NCBI GenBank assembly: GCA_035578155.1
Contig: JAPWDM010000007.1
Span: 33,640,413 to 33,704,412 of the forward strand
Length of the DNA stretch: 64,000 nucleotides
Reading direction: 5' to 3'
From: Brachynemurus nebulosus
Lineage: Eukaryota; Arthropoda; Insecta; Neuroptera; Myrmeleontidae
Shown piece after piece: positions 47,817-60,779 of this stretch. Numbering within the stretch: the first letter of the stretch is position 1; every line of letters starts with the position of its first letter. The notes beneath the pieces are model-generated. The model ran no database searches. It had not been told where the DNA came from and worked only from the letters and a program-made list of their open reading frames with translations. Both the position numbers and the translations under genes were made by a program.

Positions 47817-47935
47817 GTAAAAGGCCCTATACTCGAATGCGAGTCAATACTCGAACAGTTTCGATATTTTTTTTTCAGAAATAACTTCATTAATATGTAA
47901 AATATTAAAACTGTTCGAGTATAGGGGCTTTTATC
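47817..47935. mobile_element. Small MITE-like hairpin (about 119 bp)
   Basis: AAAAGGCCCTATACTCGA and ACTCGAACAGTTTCGATATT pair with AATATTAAAACTGTTCGAGT and TATAGGGGCTTTT. A compact hairpin element with a diverged insertion in the left arm. Confidence 0.6.
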
Positions 47936-48051
47936 CTATATATCTTTAGATTTAAAGAGTAAGAACAGGTTGCTTTTTTAGGAAGATGGAAACTTCAATT
48001 CAAAAATTTAAAAAATAAGTTTATTGAAAAATTTCAATCAAATCTATTTAA

Positions 48052-48333
48052 CCCTTAACCGGTAGGGTGAATTTTTATAATACTCACGGTAAAGTGATGT
48101 CTGAGAGACATCAACAAATTAACATATAGCGGGCTGGTAACATAGATAGCCAAAACTGGGGACCACACGTATATGCATGTATCAAACACTCCCCTTACGC
48201 CAGCAGGGTAAAATTTGCCCTAAACCATAACAGAATACACAAAAGTTCAGGTAACAAAAACAAGCAGGGAGGAAGAAAACTGAAAGAATATATTTGTATA
48301 CGACTCACAGACATCACCTTACCGGTTAAAGGG
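48052..48333. mobile_element. piggyBac-like short element B (282 bp)
   Basis: The left end CCCTTAACCGGTAGGGTGA follows TTAA (48048-48051). The complement of the right end is CCCTTTAACCGGTAAGGTGA, followed by TAAC where TTAA is expected. GTGATGTCTG-GAG occurs subterminally at both ends (48092 and 48310). The right target looks mutated. Confidence 0.65.
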
Positions 48334-48495
48334 TAACATAACCTTTGGAGTAATATGGTTAGGGTAAGTTAACTTTTAATTACTCAAAGGAAAATATTTT
48401 TATTACTTTTTCTTATTGAAATTACCATTGGTTTAAATGATTTTCTCCCAATAAAAAGTTTTCTTTTGTCATTTTTACGTATGTATATGTATATA

Positions 48496-48650
48496 TATGG
48501 AGGGGTCAGTGTAAAAGTGAACCAAGTCCATATAAAAAATTATTTTTTAAAATTCCTTTTTCGTTAAAGAATTGTAATATCTAAAACCTTAAACGAATTT
48601 TTAGAAAAAAAAAGTTTATGGACTTGGTTCACTTTTATACTGACCCCTCC

Positions 48651-48653
<3 letters not shown>
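48496..48653. mobile_element. MITE with TATGGAGGGGTCAGT termini (158 bp)
   Basis: TATGGAGGGGTCAGTGTAAA then AGTGAACCAAGTCCATA at the left matches the complement of the right end, with one mismatch in about 37 bp. It lies in a TA-rich setting, and the right end runs into a long (TA)n tract. Near-identical arms imply recent activity. Confidence 0.9.

Positions 48654-48654
<1 letters not shown>

Positions 48655-48740
<86 letters not shown>
48655..48740. repeat. (TA)n microsatellite
   Basis: About 85 bp of TA directly following the TATGGAGGGG MITE. Confidence 0.95.
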
Positions 48741-48742
<2 letters not shown>

Positions 48743-49655
48743 TCCTAAAAAGGATAAGGGGTTGGGTTTGTTACAGTAATTGCTGATAGTAGTACGATTA
48801 ACGATGCTTGTGGTATTTAATATGTTTAATATGTTACCATACTCCAGTACCCGTACCTCAGCGGAGTCAACCATGCGCATAACATGACGAATATATTTTT
48901 AATTATGTTTTATTCAAGTTTTTGCTTAGTATTCCCAATTTACCCTACTCTCCCCTAACAACTTTTTTCGTTTTAACTGAATTTCTAGCACTTTTTGTAG
49001 ATCAAAGGAAGTTTAGTACTGGAAAAAAAATTTCTTTAAGCGTATATTTCCACATAGAAACAGAAAAAATATTTTTGTGTGGGTATATTATACCGGCGAC
49101 TAACGATTATATGTCAATTATTTGGCACAATAACGTAGGTTCAAAAATAGTTTTTTTGGAAAATGTCTGTCATTTGTGTTCGGGGTCAATTTTCAAAACG
49201 AACGGAAAATGTTGCAATAATTTTGTCGACAAGTGTTATAAAACTAGTCGTATAACACAATAAAGATAAATTATATTGAGTCACCATTTTGCCGTTTACT
49301 TTAATGTAGGTGAAATTTACTTGAATTCATCGTGGAATCTTGGACGTGAAGTTTCTCATTCAAAAAGTTCATTTATTTAATTCCCCGTTGACTTGAAACT
49401 TGTGACTGCAACTTAATAAGAATATACAGAATGTAAAACATTAAAAATATTTACGCGATGAAGGCAAATAATTATATGAATGGCTAATAATTGTTCAGAT
49501 AAGCAACGGGTAAAAAAGTTTTTTTTTTTGTTTTTTTCTTTTTTTTGTGAAAATAATAAGCAACAGTTTTTTAATTGTAATAATATTAACCTTTGATATA
49601 TGAACTGAAAACATTGAAGATATACTTCTTTTTGGGCGTTATTCAGCTGTGTCTA
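48741..49655. other. Spacer with an unrecognised 113-codon frame
   Basis: The plus frame 48922-49263 (PNLPYSPLTTFFVLTEF ... YIIPATNDYMSIIWHNN ... VCHLCSGSIFKTNGKCC) is among the longer frames outside repeats. It matches no protein I know, and nothing supports its start. Confidence 0.3.
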
Positions 49656-50100
49656 TACAGGGTGTAAAGTATATAAATCTTGTTACGAAAACAGTGGGTA
49701 AAACACCCATGTAATTAATATTTGTAAATAAATTTGAACCAAAACTGTTTTTTAACAGAAAAAATTTGATACAAAATATAGGTAAAAAAGGGGCCATATC
49801 TGTAAGATAAATTTTCTGTTTTTAAAAAACATCTGGGAAACACGTTTACGAACTAAACATGTTTACAAAATTTTATTGAATTTTAGTCAATAAAAATATT
49901 TTCTACCTTTGATATTAAGAAAGTATTTATGTATAATTTAGACAGGTTTTACTTAGAAAAATTTTGAAACATCATGTAGCCAGTTAATTTGCGATTTTCT
50001 CAAACTGTTAATTCCGAAAAAATTCCTGTTGTTTTAGTGTCCACAGAGTGCAATGAGTAACCCCACAAAAGGATGAGAGTTATTTTTTTTACACCCTGTA
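49656..50100. mobile_element. ACAGGGTGT MITE, long form (445 bp)
   Basis: Left TACAGGGTGTAAA and right TTTACACCCTGTA, with TA on both sides. The last 100 bp (GTTAATTCCGAAAAAATTCC ... ACCCCACAAAAGGATGAGAG) match the complete 144-bp copy at 46534. The left interior is different, so this may be a chimaera or a longer parent. Confidence 0.75.
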
Positions 50101-51950
50101 TACATAACAGGTGTTTTATGTCGATACGAATAAAAATTATATACCAATAATGATTAATTGTGAATATTGGTGATTTTTAATCACTCACACCTGTGAGTGA
50201 GCTTTTCTTTTCGGTGATGTTTTAAGATTTTTATTGTGCGTAGCTACAATTTGGTTTTTTTTTTTTTGAAGATGGCGTGGAAATCAATTGATAAATTCAC
50301 GGTGAAAATACAGCACGGTGGAAAACAATTGGGAGTAATTTTTTCTCCTTTTTATCTGTTGAGTATTCAGTTGCCCGCAGGCTTTATTTTCAGTTAAACA
50401 TTAATTTCATTTTATTTTTATGAAAGGATTTCTTTGTACGAATCTCTCGACTGATATTAATAAATTGTGGCAATGCTGTCAGGTAATAAGAACGCGTTGC
50501 CGCTTCTTCTAACGTATAATTTAATACACCATATTTTTTGACTGGTTTTCATCCATAAGTTTTATTTTAATTTCTCTTTTTTGTATTTTTTGATTCTCTT
50601 TCGTTTTTTCTTTTTTTTTTCTGACGAAAATTTTCGTTGTGTTTGTTTTATGTGTATATTTAGAATTGCGCATTTATTATAAACTTTGCTTTCTTTTATC
50701 TTTGTTCTCAGTCTCATTCTCTGATTTTATATGCTCGTAAAATATTTAGAACAGTAATCTGAGAATTATTTTCATTTTAAAAAAAAATACACTGCAATAA
50801 CAAAAGTTTATAACCGTGTTTCAGAATGATTGTATTTGTTACGGCGATGGAGATAATTCACCCTACAGACGCTGCTCACAGTTGCACTCGACTTATTGAC
50901 TCACGGTCAATACGTACACTGAGGTACTTGAACAGTGGGGATATACGTAGTGTGTATTTGAAAATGTAAACAAATGGCACCTGTAGCTTGTCTCGACGCG
51001 CATGGCATGTGACATTCGACCGTCATTCCGACAGGCTTTTCATTTTTGCTGTTAAAATAACGAAAATTCTATTTGAAATATGACTGATTTGACAGAAGTC
51101 TTTTTCTTAACAATGCTGCATGCTTAATTTTACTAAAAATGAAAAGAGCGACTTCGAAAACCTATAATTCGCTTCCAGTTTCATCATTCTATCACTTTAT
51201 TTACAGTTTTAAGCCACTGAAAAATTTTAGTTAACCTGATGACGTCATCATATCCAAAAACGTTATTTTACTCAAATCTCAATAATCTTTTTACCTTCAC
51301 GGACTACAGTCGACTACTTACTCCTACTCTAAGACCGCCACTGAGGTAGTAGACAGTAGTACGAATAGTTTTCGAAAATTTTTGAACGAAATGTTGGTCT
51401 AGACTAAATGGCCGGTATTAAAACAAGAAAAGAAGCAAGTTTTTATTATTTTTTAAAATTATTTGTTTATTTATAATAAAAGTTTTCGTTAGAAAAAAAA
51501 ACGTCTACGAATTTTGAAGAGGAATAGCTTTATGGAACATGTGTACTTCACGAAAATGTAAAAACATCCTTAATTAAGAAGCTTGTATGTATTATCTCCT
51601 CGCGCTAAAAAGAAATAATATTTTTGACGCAATTTTTTTTTTTTTGTTCCCTAAAAAAAAGTGTTCACATATTTATTCATAATGTACATAAAAAGTAAGT
51701 TTTTGTTCCATTAAAATAATGTCGCATAGTAAAAATATATAGAGCAAACGTATAATAAAGGCATCAAGTGTTCAACATACATAGGACAGACATGCATATT
51801 CTCGCACATACATATGATTATGGCGGAATATCGCCCTGTTAGAATAATAATTGTATAAATGTGTAGTGAGTATGTATATGACGCGCCTGTTCACTGTACT
51901 GTGCTATTATTTTTTGGGACCATACACACTGTACACACAGTGACGGTCAC
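50101..51950. other. Spacer, no gene supported
   Basis: AT-rich, with a more balanced segment at 50860-51030. No element or convincing frame. Confidence 0.4.
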
Positions 51951-52166
51951 ATGTCCAAGTCGCCGACATCAAAGTATAAGATCACGGAAGAAACTTCTCT
52001 GTATTTGGTAAATCTAGTTACAGGTGTTACACAAGGGGCAGTGTTAGGTCCGCTATTATTCATTGTTTATGGAATTAACACAAAAAATGAATCTGCCTCT
52101 TGTAAAATTATTTTCGCACACCGTCACTGTATATCTCTATGCTATGTGTTATATACATGCTACTAA
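51951..52166 (+). pseudogene. Reverse-transcriptase fragment of a non-LTR element
   Basis: Codons 25-43 read GVTQGAVLGPLLFIVYGIN (52023-52079), a clear match to the RT block usually written GVPQGSVLGPLLF-IYIND. The catalytic YADD box is not seen. Downstream, in another frame at about 52520-52570, NLNLKPINEKTKTFII resembles the later LN-KT-K-I motif of the same domain. A decayed Jockey-like LINE. Confidence 0.7.
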
Positions 52167-52765
52167 AATAAATGTATATATGTCGTTCGTATGAATTTTA
52201 AATAATATTATTTTATTATAGGATACAATTATAAATAATATAACAGAAATTCGATATAAAATAGTTTATTAGATTGGGAGGTGGTATCTGAGGGACGGAA
52301 CTACATGTCTTCCGTTAAATGACAACGTACATGGAAATTTAGTTCATCTAGTTATATATATATATTTGTTTTAATTATAATTTAATCTTGTTAACGCGAT
52401 ATGTAATAGTATTCTATCAACTCATTCCAACCTCTTACTGCGACAACTTCACCATTCAGATTTTCAACTTAATAATTTTGTTGATGATAAGAAATCTGAA
52501 TGGATTTATTCAAGTTGATAATCTCAATTTGAAACCCATAAATGAGAAAACAAAAACTTTTATTATATAATTAACGTGTGTGTGGAGAATAATGTCCGAG
52601 AATTGATATATTTTTTAGGTTCCGAAAAAAATTCTGCATGTATCTGCTACAGGTTTAGATCCCAAAAAGCTACCAAAGGATGTGGTACATGAGTTCGCAA
52701 CATGCTTGAATAAGAGTGCCTTATCCCGTTTTTAAATTAATTAGTTACGATATTTTGTATAGTAG

Positions 52766-52825
52766 AAAACTGTAAGAAGTGTTCTACAGGGATCAGTATT
52801 AAGATCCTTGCTATTTATTGTTTAA
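52766..52825 (+). pseudogene. Second RT fragment (non-LTR)
   Basis: RSVLQGSVLRSLLFIV followed by a stop matches the same RT block as the fragment 750 bp upstream. Only about 60 bp are recognisable. Confidence 0.5.
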
Positions 52826-53580
52826 ATTAGAACTTCCGTGAAGTAATTATAATACATAAAATTGTTAGACAAAACATTTTAATAAGTAATTACAGTACAT
52901 GATAATATTTCAACTTTGATCTAGTGTCTCTGGTAAATCTAGTCATTTTTTTTTTATATTTTATTAAATTTTATTTGATATATATATTTTTAACAATATA
53001 TTATTGCTTATGATTTAACAACAATTTATATATTAAGGCCATACGGAGAAATAAAATTTTGTTAGATGTTCAAATGATAACTCGGTCTCAAAATGTTACT
53101 ATATATGGTATCCATTAAGTACACCAAAGGACATTATTATAAATTGACAAAGAACTGATAAACTATGATGGCTTCAACTACTTTTGTTACATTTAGAAAA
53201 TACATTTCATATATATTCGCCTCTATACATGTGTGGCTTGTACTCAACAATTCAAAAGAACACGGGACAGTTTGATCGAATTTGTTCCGTTTTTTGCTAT
53301 ATGTAGTTAAGGATATGGAAATGTACAAGGATGTTAAATCACTTGATACATAAAATCATCAGAGCCAGATCAGTGATCATAGTTTATTGTGTGTAATGCT
53401 ACCGCGAACAGATATATAGATTTTTTTTGTGTTTATTTATTTACTTATTTATTTTTATTAAAGGTGTGTGTGTTTGCATATGTTGAATTATTTCGTGAAT
53501 TTATTTATATAACGTTGTTCTATTTAATTCTTTAAATATTTTGCCGACGTTTGGGGAAGTGCACCGCGTAGACGTACGGA
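52826..53580. other. Spacer, no gene seen
   Basis: AT-rich; nothing recognisable. Confidence 0.4.
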
Positions 53581-53588
53581 CTGTATAG

Positions 53589-54175
53589 TAGAGATGAGTT
53601 AAACGGTTATTTTCTAATAACTGTTATTGCAATAACAGTTACTGAAAAATAACTGTTATTTATAACAGTTATTATAATAACTGGTATGGTGTTTGGATAT
53701 TTTAACATATTGTAAGATATTCGATATGCGTATAAACGGTTCTGTTAATGAAATATGCACAGATCTATAATACTGACGGATACTAAATAATCTGCAATAT
53801 CTGTTCAAATACTTGTCTATACAAGGATTTAGGCTTTATATACACAATTTTAACAATTTTATGGATACAAAATTACAAATACAAATAGATAACTGTACAA
53901 TAGACAATAGTTCATTTTAAGGGTTTTTTTAAATGTGCTACAATAGAAAATGTGTAACTTGCCTGGGGCGTTATTATTTTGAAATTCTCCGTAGGTGGTT
54001 AAAATAAATTACTGTGATCCTTGCTTTCGAATATATTAATATTGACCAATGTTATCGATATTTCGAAAAGAGTTATTTAAGTAACCAATTACTGGGTATT
54101 CCAGTTATTGACGATAACTGTTATCTTTCTATACTAGTTACAAAATAACAGTTATCGATATATCGATCATCTCTA
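53589..54175. mobile_element. hAT-like MITE with AACAGTTATT motifs (family 2, copy b)
   Basis: An inverted homologue of 11076-11678 (587 bp) with ends TAGAGATGAGTTAAACGG and ATATATCGATCATCTCTA. It is flanked by a perfect 8-bp duplication CTGTATAG (53581-53588, 54176-54183). Confidence 0.92.
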
Positions 54176-54594
54176 CTGTATAGTGTTAATTTAGACAAAA
54201 CAACAAACTTTTGAATTGAATTGTACAAACACGATACATAGCTACCGTACGTTTGATGGAGGTTATGTCGAGAAATAGGTTTGTACGTTTATCTCATATA
54301 CTCTCGTACTTTGAGTCTATGTATCTTTGTGTGTGTGTCACTGTATGTGTTTAAATGTAGTAGAAAGAGAGCATTCGAATGAACGGGTTTGAGTTTGGAG
54401 TCCAATTGTTACTACTCCTTCAACAGTGGTTATAAAATGTGAATATATATACTCGTATACATGTGTATGTAGAAATACAGTGTTGCCAATATAATGTTCA
54501 AACTAGAGTTACATTTTAAGATTACAATGGAATTTTCACTTGTAGTTAATACAATTAATTTTGTCTTGCATTTATATATTTAAATATATTATCA

Positions 54595-54686
54595 TACAGG
54601 GTGAAACAATTGAATCGGAATGTATACTTAATCCAAATATTTTGAAATTTGAGAACAGTTAGAGTTGTATTAATTTACACCCTGTA
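54595..54686. mobile_element. Very short ACAGGGTG MITE (92 bp)
   Basis: TACAGGGTGAAA and AATTTACACCCTGTA inverted ends, with TA-rich flanks. The interior is unrelated to the longer copies. Confidence 0.6.
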
Positions 54687-57081
54687 TACATATAAATATA
54701 TGAGAGCAGTTATATATTTTAATATTGTTTATTTTTGTTTTTTGAGTTTAATTATACTTTAATAATTTAATTAGTTTACATTTTATTGGTGTTTAATACG
54801 ATGTTTTTACTCATTTTAATACATGGAGTTAGACAGAGTACATATTATATATAATTAAGAGTCAGTTAGCAGTAAATACAATTAGCTTGAACAGTATACA
54901 ACGAACTAGTGGTCGCCGTAAAATACGAGCCGTACAAGCGGATTATCGCAATGAGTTTTATTTACTGTACTCTCCGTCTTAACCGTTTACACGTTACAAA
55001 TTTTATTTTAGGGCGGGTGAGGTATGATGTTGGTGTGGATATAAATTTCTGGACAGGGGTTTAGAAAAATATATTTCAACGTGTCAGAGGTACACTGTTA
55101 ATTCAAATGTGTTAGAACTTTTAAGGATGTTTACAGTCTGTTTAATAGTGTTTTCAGAACGCATAAAAATTTTTTTGGAAGAAAAAATGAAAATTCAATA
55201 TGTTTTTAGTCGTTATGTATTGTCGTAAAAAATTTCGTAAATCTGAAACAAAAATCATACACAGTTTTTTGATAAGAACTAATTGGTGGTTATGGTTGGA
55301 ACTAAAGGTAAAAAAGCCAACTATCTGCAGAACCTAATTTAGGTTAAGGTTTAGGTTTAGGTAAGTTAGGAATTTTTCAAGGTTTGTATCAAATTTAGGT
55401 AGTCGGTGGAATAGAATTCGAGATTTCATTTTAGAGACCAGCTCGAAAAAAGTAGTTTTGAGCGTATATTCTTAAAGATTAGGCAGCAAAAAAAAAATGA
55501 TTTTTAAAAAAAAATCTTTCAATATTAGTAAAAATCACCAACACAGTTTTTAGCACTTCAACTATGGCATTTTCAAGTATACAGTTTATTGTTCAGTTGA
55601 AACGATTAATAATTTAATACCTAGTTTCGAAAACAAATTAAATATTAAAACCATAATGAAAAATATATTAAAATTAAAACTGATATCAGTTTTGAATGAA
55701 AATTAATATTCGTGATGGGTAACCGACCGTACCAAAAATAAATTGTTAAACGCATGAAAATGTCATCTTAAAATTTTTTTCTTTTTTCTACTTTTCATAT
55801 ATGAAAATTTTCATAATTACAATCAGTATAAACTATCATGCGATATGTGCAAAATCACGCAAGGACTAATAATAAACATAAATCCTTATAAGATTTTATT
55901 TTGAATATAAAATAAGTTAAGATTATTTATAGATTTATTTTATAATAATTAAACTAAAAATAAATTAACACATTAAATATTTTAACAACCTTGTATAGGT
56001 TAGTTTGAATAAATCTGAATACTCCAACGCCTCTAATGCGGATCCTGATGATAAAACCAACAGGATTGCTTTCAAATTCGATATGAATCTTCAATAGATG
56101 TTTTGGGATTTCAGTGGTTTATTACCGGCGCTACGATGTCAACCAACAAGGCATCGGATTTTCGGATCGTCACACTGCACTATCTATAAAATGGACAATT
56201 TTTTATATTTTTCCTTGAAATATAGTTTAATACTTAATAAATAAATATGTGTACAAAATTTGAAATTGATATTTACTTCTGTTCTTGAGAAAAAAATTCC
56301 AGAAAAATACATAATTTTTAAGGACTCTCAAGTAAACCTCCCCTTAAGTATTCAAAATAATATTTGAGTCTGAGTTAAAAATTTTAAGTATTCATAGTAA
56401 TAACCTCAAATATATAAGAAAATGGCAGTTAATATTTGAAATGTACTCACCAAAATATCAACAACTAACTTCATTCCATACTTGTCACATTGGCATGACA
56501 TAAATGTGAGTATCGCATGCGCACAACTCACTAGTAGATGTGTACAAAGCAATGTGTCATTCCGATGTGCGTAGTGTAAAAGGTACTTTAGACGACAAGA
56601 TATGACAGAAGAATACTGCCTTATGGCGCGGACTCCATTTTTCCGAGTATCAACAAAATTACATTTTAAATTATGACCGTACCATTCTTTTTTGAACAAC
56701 ACTGTACATTGAATTAATTGAACGACAGATATCTATTACATTAATTGTACATATACCGTTTTAAGTGGTAGTTACCATAGTATCAGTTTGATAGATCTCA
56801 CCCTCGCACCCCGTTCATCCCCTAGGTGTGTGTTTAGTCTATTTGAAGATGAATAAGCGGATTTGTAACTTTCAACTAAATGTTATTACTCGTTAATAAG
56901 CAATAATATAATGTACGTATAGTATCGATATACATAGTTTTATTCGATACATTAAATTGTAACATATAGGGTAGAGGAGAAGAACGTGATAAACAACATT
57001 TAAACAAAAATTTTGATGACGTGTATTGTTTTTGTGCATAACAAAAAATGTTTTCTAAATTGTTCACTCTTTTTTTGATAT
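54687..57081. other. Long spacer, no gene supported
   Basis: Includes a short TTAGGTTAAGGTTTAGGTTT stretch (55349) and an unrecognised 98-codon minus frame (56406-56702). That frame contains a perfect GTGAGT donor-like site after KLVVDIL (minus strand, near 56441-56454). None of this amounts to a supported exon. Confidence 0.35.
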
Positions 57082-57085
57082 TTAA

Positions 57086-58024
57086 CCCGGCGTGTGTACA
57101 CTATATTTTCAAGAACACGGTGTGTACACTGGGTCTTTCAGGGAACGGTCGTGTTTTCAAAGCTTCCTAGGCTTCCAAAAAATCTCACAAAATTCTGAGT
57201 TACTTTTTGGAGTATCTACTACATGGCCCAGCAGTTTCCAGAGTCAAAAGTTAAAAATTGTTATTAATAGAAATCGATCAGTAGTCCAAAAAGCATGAAA
57301 AATAAAATTTTGTAAAAAAATTCCTAACTCTACAATTAAGGAATATTAAAACAAATGGTTTTAGGCTTTTATAGCTTATACTATGAGCTTTCAAATGAAT
57401 ATAATTTTTTGGAATTGGCTCCAAAACGTTGAATTATTAAAGCACCTGAAATGGGGAATATTTACAGGCAAGTCATAATAAACGGAATAGTAATTATTTG
57501 GCACAAAATGAGCTTTTATTATTGAAAATATAAAAGAAATTAAGTAATAATAAAAAAAAAAAAACAGAAAAGGCAAGAAAGTAAAGAAAAAAAATGGAGC
57601 AAAATTTTGTTTTATATAAAAAATAAAAAAAAAAATGAAAAAATAAAGTCGCGATCCCACTGCTGTGCACGTTATCCATGTCATCTAAGGTAGATCCATC
57701 AATGAATTATAACGGTATACAGTAATTTATTTTAGGTTTAAAAAAACTGAAAAACTACGACAAAGATAAAAATAACACCATTCACTTACCTTCGAAAATA
57801 CTGACGCCGTGTGTACACTGACCCTTTTAGGGAACGGATGAAACTTTCACTCGCTCGCATCAGCAAGTCAATCGCCAGACCCGGGCATCCATTGGACCTT
57901 GAGTCCCCACTACTAACTAGATTTTTTACGGAGGGTAGCCAAAGCCCGCGCTTTATTCATGAGGGAGAAATTTGAGTCTTAAATTTCGACTGTTCCTTTA
58001 AAGACCCAGTGTACACACGCCGGG
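57086..58024. mobile_element. piggyBac-like non-autonomous element C (939 bp)
   Basis: CCCGGCGTGTGTACACT and AGTGTACACACGCCGGG are perfect inverted ends inside TTAA duplications (57082-57085, 58025-58028). The block GTGTGTACACTGGGTCTTTC-AGGGAACGG recurs near 57118 and 57813 and in inverted form at the right end. The interior is AT-rich with no transposase. Confidence 0.85.
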
Positions 58025-58894
58025 TTAATTAACATAAATGAATAAGAAATTGAAAATGAAAAAAATTGATATAGTAAGTTCGTCCCCTGTACCCGTCAAT
58101 ATATGTAATTGATTGAGCTTTTGAAAAAGCTCAGTTGACAAATATAGATATCAAAAAGCTAACTAAGATGTTTATAGGAATTTAGTTTCATTTAATCACG
58201 AATTGATTACATCTTTTATTATATCGGAATGGGATTAAAATATTTAATAATTTTATTGAAATAACTAATAATCTGGTTGTTGAGGTTATACACTAAGGGT
58301 GTGTATTTTATCTTATTATTAAATTGACTCTTATCTTAATGTGGCCTCTATTTTATTGATATATTATTTATTTGTCTTTTAACTTTGCTATTGAACATAA
58401 AATTTTAAAAAGTGGAAAGAAAATTTACTATATTAATGACTGGAAGTCCCTTTTAATGTAGTTACAAATTGGATCTTTATTCAATTAGAGCGAAAAATCA
58501 ATATGGCGGTTCATATGTTATTGATAATATGTGCTTGAGAGTTCAAATAATACATTATTTAAAATAATTTATATGTAGTGGCATTCTCTCTTAGATTAGT
58601 AGAAACTTTAAGATATTCATTTAGAATTGTGAATTTAAACCACAATTTGGCGGATTGAATAAGACCTGAAATAAATATAATCATCCAGCTTTAAATCATT
58701 TTATCTATTTGAAAATTTGTATCAAAAGGTTTCCTTAAAATTGTTGGTATTGTCAGGATCTGTGTTCTTCTATGTTCCACACAAAGCAGGAACTTAGCTG
58801 TGAACACATTGAAATGTTATCGCGTAAAGCGTTAGTTTTCAAATACGAAAGTTACTGGAAATCTTTCATATTTAGTTATTTTAGTGGATTTTTA
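58025..58894. other. Spacer, no gene seen
   Basis: AT-rich; nothing recognisable. Confidence 0.4.
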
Positions 58895-59812
58895 AATTTC
58901 TTTGTATATTAGATTAGTTTTTGGAGAGTGTAATCCACAAATTTTATTAGGATTTAGAAGAATACGATTTATTTCTTCATGAATATATTGATTTAAAAAA
59001 AATTCGTCAAATGCGTGTTTTTGACACGCACTAAGTAATGTCATCTCAGTGAAAGTGTTAATTTATTTTATGATTTTTTGTTAACTCTGTAGTTGTTAAC
59101 TCTACAGCCCTCTTGCGTTTATTTAATATGGATGTACAACTCAATAATTATTCAGTCACACAACCATATTAATATGTCATCTTCGATGACATAAAAACGA
59201 TATATATTTCGATCTGTTATGATCTTATCAGGTACATTGTTTTTATTGTTAGTTTAAAAACTAAAAATAATTAATTAATATTAAAAATTTTAGACCACAG
59301 ATTAAAATTGATTTAAAAGATTTTTGTTTTTTGTGATGCCTACTTACAATATTTTTTAAATTCACTATGGGTATTGTCACATAATTATATTTTTTTTAAT
59401 TTATAAAATCCTTATGAAGATAATTGGGTAGATAAATTTTTCATATTAAATTATTTATTACATCTAGGTGACATTATCTTCATAAGGATTTTGTAAATTA
59501 CAAAAAAATATAATCATGTGACAATACCCATAACATAGTGGATTTAAAAAATATTGTAAGTAGGCATCACAAAAAACAAAAATCTTTTAAATCAATTTTA
59601 ATCTGTGGTCCACAATTTTTAATATTAATTAATTGTTTTTAGTTTTTAAACTAACAATAAAAACAATGTACCTGGTGAGATCATATTAGACGGAAATATA
59701 TATCGTTTTTTAAATGAATATATTCATGAAGAAATAAATCGTATTTTTCCAAATCCTAATAAAATTTGTGGATTACACTCTCCAAAAACTAATCTAATAT
59801 ACAAGGAAATCT
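58895..59812. mobile_element. 918-bp foldback element with an asymmetric insert
   Basis: The outer blocks TGTATATTAGATTAGTTTTTGG and its complement, GTAATCCACAAATTTTATTA, GTACATTGTTTTTATTG, GATGCCTACTTACAATAT, and CTTATGAAGATAAT all occur as inverted pairs, closing near 59440. The left arm carries about 200 bp (about 58987-59190) missing from the right arm. No coding frame. Confidence 0.85.
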
Positions 59813-60596
59813 TTCAATGATTTCGAATATTTTTTTTTTTTTTTTTGTAATTTTAACTTTATAAAGTTTATCAATTCGAAGAAGTTTCATAGAAAATATA
59901 TAACTCAAAATCTCACGATATCACGAAAAATTGCCTTTCGAAAATTATTTCGTTTTTATAATATTGTAAAAATTGCAATACATATATATGAAGAAACTGC
60001 ACGATACAATAATGTAATGTGATGACGAAATACGTTCGGACAGTCATCAATCAACCTAACCGTAAATTAATCGTCAAATTTTTTATTCAAATTATCCACT
60101 TTGATATCGCACAAAAAATGAAAGAAACTGCGCACAGCAAATTTTCCAAACATTCCAAAAAAAAAAATTTCATATTTTTCCAACGTGACTGATGAACGTC
60201 CAGTACTCAGTGCAGTCCAAAAACCATGTATGTGTCCACTTTAATTATAAAATGTGACCATCTCATTCATATTCAAACGTCCACATATGAAATAAAATTA
60301 AAAACATCATTTTACCGTGCGAATTAATCTGCGTACGTATAGCCAACCATCTAGCCCGTCAGTGAGCCAGTGAGCCACAGCGTATACAGTACACAGCACA
60401 CGGTAATAATTTTTTACGACCAAACAGTTTCACTATTCATTTGTACAATTGTTTTATCAGTGGCCGACCAGTTTTAATTGAACTGACTCACTGTAATGAA
60501 ACAATGAAACGGGCGACGTGTCTTTTTTTTTGGAGTCATTTTTATGTCATTGTTATTATATTTGTTGCATCGGGTGTTTTTTGCGCGTTCGTTCTT
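59813..60596. other. Spacer, no gene seen
   Basis: AT-rich with a T-run (59832-59846). Nothing recognisable. Confidence 0.4.
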
Positions 60597-60712
60597 TTAG
60601 CGAATTTCCATTCTGGAAATTCAGCCATTACAGCAACTCTTATGGTAAGACCTAAGTCCCCGGGACTATGGTAGAAATTTGTTTTGGGGCCTCTAGAATC
60701 CGAAAATCTAAA

Positions 60713-60779
<67 letters not shown>

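Noticed and set aside
55340..55372. Interstitial telomere (TTAGG)n
   Set aside because: Only a few mixed TTAGG/TTTAGG units; too short and irregular to claim.
56406..56702. Host exon ending at a GTGAGT donor on the minus strand
   Set aside because: The donor is good, but no acceptor or recognisable protein supports the frame.
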